Source of the DNA: Flavobacteriales bacterium
GTDB taxonomy: Bacteria > Bacteroidota > Bacteroidia > Flavobacteriales_D > Sanyastnellaceae
Direction of reading: 5' to 3'
NCBI GenBank assembly: GCA_022447625.1
Contig: JAKVAX010000004.1
Location: 62,001 to 126,000 of the forward strand
DNA: 64,000 nt
Positions 54,438-62,235 of the stretch are shown one piece after another. Under the pieces are notes generated by a model. It had not been told where the DNA came from and did not search any database. It was given only the letters and a program-made list of their open reading frames with translations. The position numbers were made by a program, and so were the translations under genes. Position 1 is the stretch's first letter. Each line of letters opens with the position of its first letter.

Positions 54438-55764
54438 ACTGGCTAATATTTTCGATGGACTTCGAATGGGGGAGATATGGCGCCATGATAGAATGAGTCA
54501 TTTCACTAGAAGGAAGCATGGTCGTGAAGTTCAATAGGTCTTCTTCCGAATTCACTGACTCGTCAGGAGAAATGAAAGCGTACCCCTTTAGTTGACCGCC
54601 TTCGATAACCACTAAGGAGCGCTCGTCGTAGTGGCGTCCTTGTCCTTCGATCCAACGAATTCCATCTTGATTCCTTAGCGCAATTGCCATCTGATCAATG
54701 AGTTGGTTGTAAGCTGATACTTCTGGCATTGGTCCAGATTCCATAGTAACACCACATAACGATGCATGGAGATTGAATTCTCTCACCAAACTGATAAGTC
54801 GGTCACGAGCTGCGGTCATACTGTAGTAAACCTCAATCGGACGAGAACCTACTTGAAGCTTTTGAACCGTCAGTCTTTTGTAGCCGAGTTGATCGAGATA
54901 GGAAACAATTCCAAAGCGGCTTTTCGGTCTTTTCTGAGCTCGGTTGTGTCTTGGCCAATGCTGTCGAATTTCGGCGTCTTCAAGCAATCGAGCAATTAAT
55001 TCAGTGCCAGTCAGGGTGACCTGAATGTCTACGATATCCTTCAAGAACTCTTGTCTGCGGGAAGAAGCCATCTTGCCACCAAAGTGCTGTCGAATACGTT
55101 TCTTGACGTTAATTGACATTCCGATGTAGATGAACTTTCCATGCCGATCAATGAAGTAGTAAACCCCTGGCTTTTCAGGAAGTTCATCGAATACTTCACG
55201 GGGTAAGGCAGGAGGTAGCCACTGTTCGGCAGAGCCTCTTTTCAACATGCCGTCAATAACTCCAGCTTGATCAGATAACATCAAGTGATGGAATAATTGC
55301 ACCGTAGCCATCGTATCCCCAAGAGCTCGGTGGCGTGCTTCGTTACCGATTCCAAGATCTTCACAAATACGACCAAGGCTGTAACTGCGATGTCCGGGAA
55401 GGATTTTGCGAGACATGCGTACAGTGCACAGACGTTTCGGATTGAAACGCATGCCATACTCCTCAAAGCTTTTCTTGATGAATGCATAGTCGAAGCCCAC
55501 ATTGTGCGCAACGAAAACGGCATCCTCAAACCACGCGTACAACTCTTCAGCAATTTCCTCAAAACGAGGCGCATCTACGACCATGTCGTTAGTGATGCCT
55601 GTTAACTCCATGATATAAGGAGGAATCGCATGCTCCGGACGAAGCAGGGTATGAAACTGATCGAGGATTTCGGTACCATCCGTCAGCACCACGGCAATTT
55701 CAGTTATGCTATTCGCAGAGGCATAACTCCCCGTAGTTTCAATGTCGGTAACGGCGAAAATCAT
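54436..55764 (-). CDS. DnaQ-like exonuclease fused to GIY-YIG nuclease
   Basis: 442 residues. Residues 1-165 are a DEDDh 3'-5' exonuclease (TDIETTGS with Asp7 and Glu9, HNVGFDYAFI, HRALGDTMAT). Residues 200-290 are a UvrC/Cho-type GIY-YIG domain (PGVYYFIDRHGKFIYIGMS, then RIRQHF and the Glu of TGTELIARLLEDAEI). The last 150 residues have no obvious motif. This fusion, sometimes annotated as epsilon-subunit/UvrC-like, is related to Cho, a back-up incision enzyme in excision repair. The nearby uvrA fits that role. Confidence 0.88.
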   Translation of the reverse strand: MIFAVTDIETTGSYASANSITEIAVVLTDGTEILDQFHTLLRPEHAIPPYIMELTGITNDMVVDAPRFEEIAEELYAWFEDAVFVAHNVGFDYAFIKKSFEEYGMRFNPKRLCTVRMSRKILPGHRSYSLGRICEDLGIGNEARHRALGDTMATVQLFHHLMLSDQAGVIDGMLKRGSAEQWLPPALPREVFDELPEKPGVYYFIDRHGKFIYIGMSINVKKRIRQHFGGKMASSRRQEFLKDIVDIQVTLTGTELIARLLEDAEIRQHWPRHNRAQKRPKSRFGIVSYLDQLGYKRLTVQKLQVGSRPIEVYYSMTAARDRLISLVREFNLHASLCGVTMESGPMPEVSAYNQLIDQMAIALRNQDGIRWIEGQGRHYDERSLVVIEGGQLKGYAFISPDESVNSEEDLLNFTTMLPSSEMTHSIMAPYLPHSKSIENISQ

Positions 55765-55859
55765 TTGAAGGGCAAACTACGAAAAGCTTTGCTTTATAAG
55801 CTCATGGCTTAGGGCCTAAGGCTTAAAGTAGTGGTATTGTGTGCTTTAAAATTCATTTC

Positions 55860-55894
55860 AGCATACAGCATACAGCATACAGCATACAGCATAC
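55860..55894. repeat. Tandem AGCATAC heptamers (5 copies)
   Basis: Five perfect 7-bp units in a row in the gap between the nuclease and a lipoprotein gene, followed by a degenerate AGCG. The unit is one member of the nGCnTAC series seen at 63800-63875. Confidence 0.9.
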
Positions 55895-55915
55895 AGCGTT
55901 CCGCACCCCGCAACC

Positions 55916-56305
55916 CTATTCCACTCCTACCACCGCGAACATCTCTTCGCCGTTCTCGGAAACGAATACATGTTTCCCAGGAGAAGAGAGCGTGCAGCTC
56001 ATGGTGAGTGAGTGCATGGGAACAACCATGGTGCAGATCTGCTCTTCACGTGGGACGCGGTAATAAGCTAGCACTTGAATGGTGGTGTCGGTGCGGGAGT
56101 TTTCGAGATGATCGGCTGTGGCGCAGCCGTTGGTGCCTCCTGTGAAGGTGACTTGAACCTCAAATGGGGTATTGGTTTTGATAGAATCCGGTCCGGAAAT
56201 GGCGTTGACGCTGCCTTTTAGGATATCGTATTCATCAGTAGAGCAGGCGGAGAGGATCAATGCGAATGCACCGATCGCTAGGATGATCAATCTTGGCTTT
56301 AACAT
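55916..56305 (-). CDS. Small lipoprotein of unknown function
   Basis: 129 residues. Lipobox ILSAC (Cys21), then a beta-rich domain: DYDILKGSVNAISGPDSIKTN-like opening, PFEVQVTFTGGTNGC, and MHSLTMSCTLSSPGKHVFVSE. Three further Cys could form disulphides. It resembles the many short Bacteroidota lipoproteins with an Ig-like core. Divergent from the cyclophilin gene. Confidence 0.7.
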   Translation of the reverse strand: MLKPRLIILAIGAFALILSACSTDEYDILKGSVNAISGPDSIKTNTPFEVQVTFTGGTNGCATADHLENSRTDTTIQVLAYYRVPREEQICTMVVPMHSLTMSCTLSSPGKHVFVSENGEEMFAVVGVE

Positions 56306-56379
56306 GGTGTGCAGGTTTCCTTCATAACGTCAGAATTGATTGAATCGTATAGGAATTCAACTTTGCCTAACCACTCTGT

Positions 56380-56387
56380 TATCTTTG
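56380..56387 (+). promoter_or_regulatory. -7 element TATCTTTG, 4 nt before the cyclophilin start
   Basis: Perfect TAnnTTTG box; ATG follows after CGGT. With the usual start site a few nt downstream, the mRNA would be leaderless or almost so. Confidence 0.5.
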
Positions 56388-56391
56388 CGGT

Positions 56392-57183
56392 ATGAAGAAG
56401 TGGATTATTCCTATTGTCATTTTGATGACCGCTTGTGCTTCGGAATCAGTGCCAGAAGGCGAAGCCGTTCCGGCGGTAACGCCAGAAGAAAAGCCGATTG
56501 AAACTGTGGTTGAAGAAGTGGAAGTTACTCCTGAAGCCCCAGTATGGCCAAGATTATCTAATGCTACGTGCAAAGACTTTCTTCTAGACTACGGACAAAA
56601 GAACACGGCAAATCGCGTGGTTATTCATACGCCTTACGGAGATATCAAGGTGAAGCTATATGACGATACGCCAATTCACCGAGCGAACTTCCTTTACCTG
56701 ATTGAACGAGGTTATTTTGCTCCAACACAGATCGTTCGAATTGTGAAAGATTTTGTTGTGCAGGGTGGAAATAGCGAGGAGCCAGAAGATCAGGAGGAAC
56801 GATTCCTGATTGGAGACTATACTTTGCCCAATGAGATTCAAGCGCATCACATTCATACCAGAGGTGCCTTGGCCATGTCTCGTAATTATGAAGGTAATCC
56901 GGAACAACGCAGTTCAGCTTATGATTTCTACATCGTTGATGGTCGTGATATTTCAAACGTTGAGTTCTTTCAGGTGAATGAAGAAAATGACAACAATTAC
57001 ACGGATGCGCAGGAAGCGGAATACAAAAAAAGAGGAGGGGCCATACACCTAGATGGGAAACACACCGTTTTTGGAGAGGTTACTTCTGGGTTGAGTGTGA
57101 TTGATAAGATTGCAGATCTCGAAACAGATGCTTCCGATTGGCCGATTATGGAATTGATTGTTTCGATGGAGGTTGTGGAATAA
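56392..57183 (+). CDS. Cyclophilin-type peptidyl-prolyl isomerase lipoprotein
   Basis: 263 residues. Lipobox MTAC, an acidic Pro/Glu-rich linker (residues 20-55), then a cyclophilin domain: IHTPYGDIKVKLYDDTPIHR, NFLYLIERGYFAPTQIVRIV, FVVQGGN, RGALAMSR and HTVFGEVTSGLSVIDKIA. The Cys-Lys pre-domain (NATCKDFLLDYG) is unusual. It is the second envelope prolyl isomerase in the window beside the FKBP lipoprotein at 19670. Confidence 0.9.
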   Translation: MKKWIIPIVILMTACASESVPEGEAVPAVTPEEKPIETVVEEVEVTPEAPVWPRLSNATCKDFLLDYGQKNTANRVVIHTPYGDIKVKLYDDTPIHRANFLYLIERGYFAPTQIVRIVKDFVVQGGNSEEPEDQEERFLIGDYTLPNEIQAHHIHTRGALAMSRNYEGNPEQRSSAYDFYIVDGRDISNVEFFQVNEENDNNYTDAQEAEYKKRGGAIHLDGKHTVFGEVTSGLSVIDKIADLETDASDWPIMELIVSMEVVE

Positions 57184-57221
57184 CCATTGATTAAGCCGTA
57201 TTTTTAAAGACCAGACTAGAA

Positions 57222-58109
57222 ATGATGACAAGAAAGCTATTGATGTGCCTATTCCTGCTCGCCGGTGGGATCTCTGCCTTAGGTCAAGGATATGACCAAC
57301 TCATTCTACAAGATGATGATTTCGAATGGCCTGAACGTGAGGGGTTTGTATTCGGAATGTCGATTGGAGCCTACTTCGCCAACAAACAAAGCGCGGCGTT
57401 CTATAACGGTGAAGCGTTGTATGAATTGGGGGATAATCTGGCTACCATTTATAATATTGAAGACCGTCTTTTTTTAAACGATCAAACCTTTCAGCAAGTC
57501 ACCAACTTGATTGAGGCACAGGATTTTTACATTCCTTTCGATTCTTATCCGCAGGCAATGCGATACAATCCAGGGGTGCTGATTGGGTTTAGAGCAGGGT
57601 ACCGTTTGAACAATGAAAACAGCTTCTTCCTTGATCTGAATTACGCCAACCTGAAGGCGGCTGATAAATTCACCTTGGTTACGAACCTCTTACCAGATCC
57701 GAGTCAGGGAACACAAGATATTCGTCTCTACAATATTATCGGTGAGGAAGATCGTCTAAACATTCACTTGGGTTACCGCGCAGGTATTGTGATTAACGAA
57801 GACATGAACTGGTACCTCGAGGGAGGGGCTAGCATGTTGGCTATACGATTGCAAGAGAATTATGTTGAGATTGAAGGAACGACTTTCGACTTGTGGATTG
57901 CGCCTTTTGGACCAAACAATATCAGTGGGCCTCAAAGTAATTTGACAGGCACGGGATACGGATTTTACGGAGGAACCGGTGTCGAAGTATTCTTTGATGA
58001 GCGCTTTGAGATTGACCTCGGAATGCGTCTTTCTCGAGACAAGGTGGTGATGGGTTCTTTCTCAGACAACCTAATCAACACCAGCGTTTTCTTGAGCTTT
58101 TCACTATAA
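57222..58109 (+). CDS. Outer-membrane beta-barrel protein
   Basis: 295 residues. Signal peptide to ALGQ-GYDQ near residue 22; alternating polar/apolar strands, aromatic girdles and a final SVFLSFSL strand ending on a hydrophobic residue point to a porin-like barrel of the Bacteroidota OMP type (GVLIGFRAGYRLNNENSFFLDLNYA, YGFYGGTGVEVFFDERFEIDLGMR-like strands). Cargo unknown. Starts at the first of two consecutive ATG. A hairpin (CAGGGC...GCCCTG) follows 18 bp after the stop but lacks a T-run. Confidence 0.75.
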   Translation: MMTRKLLMCLFLLAGGISALGQGYDQLILQDDDFEWPEREGFVFGMSIGAYFANKQSAAFYNGEALYELGDNLATIYNIEDRLFLNDQTFQQVTNLIEAQDFYIPFDSYPQAMRYNPGVLIGFRAGYRLNNENSFFLDLNYANLKAADKFTLVTNLLPDPSQGTQDIRLYNIIGEEDRLNIHLGYRAGIVINEDMNWYLEGGASMLAIRLQENYVEIEGTTFDLWIAPFGPNNISGPQSNLTGTGYGFYGGTGVEVFFDERFEIDLGMRLSRDKVVMGSFSDNLINTSVFLSFSL

Positions 58110-58247
58110 AAGAAACAGGGCCTCCCGTTGGAAGCCCTGAATTCGAAACCTTAACCAAATAACTACTCAAAAAATCGCTGTAGCCTTTCTATTTGAAACT
58201 GACTATAACAAAGATATGAGTAGAATACTCTCGAATTTGGTGACTTT

Positions 58248-58288
58248 GTTAACGGTCGCTTTCTCCAGTTAACGGTCGCTTATTCCCA
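58248..58288. repeat. 20-bp imperfect tandem duplication
   Basis: GTTAACGGTCGCTT occurs twice, 20 bp apart (58248 and 58268), with the following TTCTCCA/ATTCCCA nearly alike; immediately upstream of the DinB gene. Confidence 0.85.
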
Positions 58289-58305
58289 GTAAACGTTTTC
58301 ACAAC

Positions 58306-58827
58306 ATGCCCCTAACAGAGAATTTTGATAGCTACTTTCAGCGTTACATAGATCTTGCAGGATCTACCGATCCCACTGAAGCACTTCAACGTACCAGTGA
58401 TGACACAAAGACTTATCTAAATCAGTTGTCAGAAGAACAATGGCATTATGCTTATGCGGAAGGGAAGTGGACAGTAGCAGATATACTACAGCATTTGATT
58501 GATACGGAAAGAATCATGGCCTATCGAGCGTTACATTTCGCCAGATCTTCGACCACGCCCTTGCATGGTTTTGATCATGATCTTTTTGTCGCTAACGCGG
58601 AAGCGGACAAAAAGAATGGCGAGGATATCCTAAATGATTTCCTCGCCACTCGAGTGTCAACGATGTCTATGTTCGGATCGTTTAATGTTAAGCGTCTGGA
58701 TGTTTCAGGTTCGTTTGACAGCAGAAGTCCGTTAACTGTGCGTCAGCTAGGCCTTTTGATCTCTGGTCATAACATTCATCATCTGAACGTTCTCAAAGAC
58801 CGATACTTTAACTCCGGTCAATGCTAG
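58306..58827 (+). CDS. DinB-family putative metal-dependent enzyme
   Basis: 173 residues, four-helix DinB/YfiT fold with the metal-binding His pattern: one in DILQHLIDTER and a pair near the end in SGHNIHHLNVLKDRY. Members include thiol transferases and damage-inducible proteins of unknown reaction. Contains an exact dispersed 13-mer at 58590-58602, encoding VANAEA. A short tandem duplication lies just upstream. Confidence 0.85.
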   Translation: MPLTENFDSYFQRYIDLAGSTDPTEALQRTSDDTKTYLNQLSEEQWHYAYAEGKWTVADILQHLIDTERIMAYRALHFARSSTTPLHGFDHDLFVANAEADKKNGEDILNDFLATRVSTMSMFGSFNVKRLDVSGSFDSRSPLTVRQLGLLISGHNIHHLNVLKDRYFNSGQC

Positions 58828-59121
58828 CACCTCCTGAACATCAATAATGGTTCAACCAAACATTCGTTGACACTTACTAAGGATGAAGGCTGCTTATCCA
58901 TAGCTTGCTTGTTGTCCTTTTAATTTCCTACTGAAACTCTTCAGGCTCGTTTACCAAAAGCGAAGCGTACTTCATGTTTCATATTTCAAATCTGACCATT
59001 CTTTATCATGCGTCCTACACGGATTTACCCCGAAACGTATATTGTGCATTCGGAGGTATTACGCGTTGAGTCGCTTAAAAGCCTATATTTATTAAGAACT
59101 AATTAATTCGAAACGTACATA
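58828..59121. other. Gap with no detected gene
   Basis: 294 bp. I see no gene; a TATATTTA -7-like element lies near 59085, about 30 bp before the next ATG, with a TTG about 15 nt further upstream, which is short of normal spacing. Confidence 0.4.
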
Positions 59122-60648
59122 ATGCCCCTCTTAGAGTCTTTCCTCGCTACCATGACTGAATACGAGCTCCGTGAGCTTGAACAGCACATTTCTAAAGTGG
59201 GAAAACAGTCTAATCGAGTGGATACGCGTGCGTTGCAGCTCTTGATTGAAGAGCCGGATTTGTCAGGACAAGCCGCTGCTTTGAAGCTCTATGGAAAGGC
59301 CAACTTGAATGCCTACCATACTGTTCGAAAGCGTTTAACGCGCAGAACTCAAGAGTACATCACACTTAAATCGCTCGAAACAGGAATTAACCGAGGTGAT
59401 GAAATTAGGATGGTGGTCCGCGCCGCGCGTTTCTTACTCACCCGCGGTCAGTCAGACGCAGCCGCGAAAATGTTACGTAAGGCGAGAAACGCAGCCAAAC
59501 AAAAAGACTTGTACGTTGAATTGGTAAACGTACTTTCTGCGGAGGTAGAGTACTCAGATGAGCTTGGACTAGATTCTGAACTTCTAGTAAATGAATGGAA
59601 AGAAGCTCAAGAACTCGCTAGCTTGCAGGAACGTGTAGACTTAGCATACAACGTACTTCGTATCAAACTACGTGAAACACGCTTGACAGGGTTTTCCGGA
59701 GATCTTCAGAAATTGGTGAGGGGAGAGCTTGACCAATTAGGCATTGACCTTCACCAGAAGCTTCCAGCTTCTATTGTATACAAGATGATGACCATTATTC
59801 GAATGGCCATCGTTGCGTCTAAGCAGTATCACCAGTTTGATCCACTCGTAACACAAGCCTACGAGCAGTTGGAGCGAGACGGTTTGATTCAAAAAGCAGA
59901 CCTAAAGGTGCGTATCGGTTTTCTTTATATCATCGCTCATACAAAGTACCGTACCCGAAGCTTGGAAGAAGCAAACGAATGGCTAGGAAAACTGGGTGAG
60001 TATATGACAGATACGCGCAGACGAGCCGTACTTGATTACCTCGGTCGTTATTTCTTGCTCAAAGCCGCCATCCCAATGTATCAAGGAGAGGTGAAGAAAT
60101 CAATTCGATCCTTGAATAACGCGTTAGAACGGAAGGATCTTCGAGTGAGTGATACACTCAATATTCGCTTAAACCTCTCAGTATACGAGTTCATCGCTAA
60201 TAATCCCAAGAGAACGCTTTCAGTCCTAGTGAACAATCCACTAAGTGATAAGGAATGTGAACGACACATGGGACCTGAATGGTGCTTTAAGAAAGATCTC
60301 ATTCAAACAATTGCCCTGGCTGAACTTGGGATCGACGACGTGGCTGAGATTCGCTTAAAGCGCATTAGGAACCACTATTCTAACATTCTTTCAGCTGATC
60401 AACACCAACGAATTGCCGGCTTCTTGAAGGTCGTTCAGTGGGTAATGAATTCACCGGAGAAGCTTCGTACGCCAGAGTTTGAAGAAAAGGTAGAGCATGC
60501 GATTCAACGACTTCCTGGAAACATGGAAGACCTTCAGGCTATGACCTTCTATTGTTGGGTGAAAAGTAAGATGGTCGGTCGTTCGTACTACTCAGTGCTC
60601 GTAGAAACCGTAGCAACTTTTGGTAAGGATCGTATTACGGATTATTAA
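59122..60648 (+). CDS. Alpha-solenoid protein of unknown function
   Basis: 508 residues, almost entirely helical and charged, without signal peptide or membrane segment. It looks like a TPR/solenoid scaffold: TRGQSDAAAKMLRKARNAAKQKD, QGEVKKSIRSLNNALERKD and IALAELGIDDVAEIRLKRI resemble helix pairs. The N-terminus (MPLLESFLATMTEYELREL) is of a kind seen in conserved hypothetical proteins of Flavobacteriales. Its stop is followed directly by the broken CHU_C gene in the same frame. No function is proposed. Confidence 0.7.
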   Translation: MPLLESFLATMTEYELRELEQHISKVGKQSNRVDTRALQLLIEEPDLSGQAAALKLYGKANLNAYHTVRKRLTRRTQEYITLKSLETGINRGDEIRMVVRAARFLLTRGQSDAAAKMLRKARNAAKQKDLYVELVNVLSAEVEYSDELGLDSELLVNEWKEAQELASLQERVDLAYNVLRIKLRETRLTGFSGDLQKLVRGELDQLGIDLHQKLPASIVYKMMTIIRMAIVASKQYHQFDPLVTQAYEQLERDGLIQKADLKVRIGFLYIIAHTKYRTRSLEEANEWLGKLGEYMTDTRRRAVLDYLGRYFLLKAAIPMYQGEVKKSIRSLNNALERKDLRVSDTLNIRLNLSVYEFIANNPKRTLSVLVNNPLSDKECERHMGPEWCFKKDLIQTIALAELGIDDVAEIRLKRIRNHYSNILSADQHQRIAGFLKVVQWVMNSPEKLRTPEFEEKVEHAIQRLPGNMEDLQAMTFYCWVKSKMVGRSYYSVLVETVATFGKDRITDY

Positions 60649-62039
60649 TGCCCAGCAACATTGGTCTTTCCGGCAAGGGAGTCGACTGCGACCATTAATA
60701 TTGAGCCGATCATCGATGGAACAGTTGAAGGGATTGAGGAGATTGTCATTGAAGTGGCCTCTGTCACTTGTGACGGTTTAACGAATACCATTTCATTATT
60801 TATCGATGACGAACCACTCCAAGTGAGTGTGGAAGAGAATTCACCAGTATGCCCTGGTGATCTCACAATGCTATTCGCAGAGACAACAGGCGATGTTCCT
60901 CCATATACCTACGTCTGGAGTGATGGGGCTGTGGTGAACGAGTATGAACTGGTCTTCACGACCTCTGAGAATGTCACGGTTACGGTGACAGATGCGTGTG
61001 GTGCACAAGTGGAAGGAGGGATTATCATTGACGTTCCCATCGCGGCTCCGTTGGTTGTTGATTTAGGCGAAGATCAAATGCTGCAATGTGCTGATGACAT
61101 TACATTGACACCTGCAGTATCAGGCGGTCTTGGAGCATACACCTATGAATGGATAGTAAACGGAAATGAAGTGGCAGATGAAGGCAGTTACACCTTCAGT
61201 GTTTCTGCCGACACGGAAGTGATACTCGCCATTTCGGACGGTTGCGGAAGTACTGCACAAGATGAAATACTTCTCTCCGTAGTGCAGTACCCAGCCGTTG
61301 TTTGGAGTGGAGACGACCGAGCTATTTGTTTAGGTGAAACCGCTAATCGTGCAGTAGAATCCCAAGGAGGTTACGGATATCTTTCCATCACATGGCTGCA
61401 TAATGGCGATAGTTCGTGGGAAACATCAGCTGCTCCCGGTGCGAGCTCGAATTTCGAATTCGTCATTACGGATGAATGTGGGACAAACACTACAGGAAGC
61501 ATCTACGTAGAAGTTTCACTCATTAAAGCTGGTTTCACTTACACTCAGTTGGGCACAAATACCATTGCCTTCGAAAGCTTGAGCGTAAACGCGTTAACCC
61601 ACGAATGGGACTTCGGAGATAGAAATACCAGTGAAGAGGAGAATCCTACCCATGAGTACGAGTCGCGCTTCGATTTCACAGCAGTAACATTGACAGTAGA
61701 AAATGATGCTGGGTGTAGAGCTTCGGTGAGTAAGGTGATTCCACCGTAAATGACCGCATACGTGCCAAATGCATTTACTCCGAACAATGATGGTGTCAAT
61801 GATATCCTCGAATTCGTTCTGGTAGGTGTAGAGTCTTTCGAATTCCGAGTGTTTAACCGTAGGGGAAACAGATCTTCCAGACCAAGACACGCGGTGAATT
61901 CTGGGATGGCTCTGTCAATGGCGGTGAATACTACTCACCAGATGGCATGTACACATGGGTATTAGAGATTCAAGGTATTTCGGCTGATGCAGAGAGATTG
62001 ACAGGGATAGTGACGATGCTCCGAAAAGGAACTGCTTGA
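60649..62039 (+). pseudogene. 5'-truncated, frameshifted CHU_C (T9SS type B) surface protein
   Basis: The frame opens abruptly inside a Calx-beta-like domain (VFPARESTATINIEPIIDGTV) with no signal peptide or plausible start. PKD/Ig-like modules follow (PYTYVWSDGA, YTYEWIVNGNE, WDFGDRNTSEEENPTHEY). An in-frame TAA (61747-61749) splits the protein just before the CHU_C domain (YVPNAFTPNNDGVNDILEF). A +1 shift near 61863 separates FRVFNRRG from KQIFQTKTRGEFWDGSVNGG...GIVTMLRKGT ending at TGA 62037-62039. Gene fragments are in good order but translation would stop early and lack the sorting signal. Confidence 0.8.
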
Positions 62040-62082
62040 CTAAGCATAGCCAAGATGATTAGTTAAAAGCGATGACAAAAAG

Positions 62083-62113
62083 AAAAGCCTGGTAGTAATA
62101 CCAGGCTTTTTCT
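62083..62113. terminator. Bidirectional terminator between the CHU_C relic and tRNA-Arg
   Basis: AAAAGCCTGGTA (62083-62094) / TACCAGGCTTTT (62099-62110), GTAA loop, T-runs on both sides. It serves the tRNA on the minus strand. Confidence 0.85.
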
Positions 62114-62116
62114 TTG

Positions 62117-62190
62117 TGACCCCGCAGGGATTCGAACCCCGAACCTCCGCATCCGTAGTGCGGTGCTCTATCCAGTTAAGCTACGGAGCC
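62117..62190 (-). tRNA. tRNA-Arg (anticodon ACG)
   Basis: 74 nt folding as a standard cloverleaf on the minus strand. Acceptor GGCTCCG pairs with CGGGGTC (two G-U pairs) plus discriminator A. The anticodon stem CCGCA/TGCGG encloses loop CTACGGA, anticodon ACG (read as ICG after deamination). The T-arm has the GTTCGAATC core. CCA is not encoded. A TATATTTG -7 box lies upstream and a terminator follows. Confidence 0.95.
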
Positions 62191-62213
62191 AACTTTTCCC
62201 CGAAATGGGGGTG

Positions 62214-62221
62214 CAAATATA
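62214..62221 (-). promoter_or_regulatory. -7 element TATATTTG for tRNA-Arg
   Basis: Perfect TAnnTTTG match 23 nt upstream of the tRNA 5' end, adjacent to the end of the hydrolase gene; TTG at 62237-62239 (minus) is 15 nt away, a little close. Confidence 0.5.
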
Positions 62222-62235
62222 TAAATTCTCTAGAT

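Noticed and set aside
58110-58160. Terminator after the outer-membrane protein gene
   Set aside because: The CAGGGC/GCCCTG stem has mismatches and no T-run on the plus strand, so I did not list it as a terminator.
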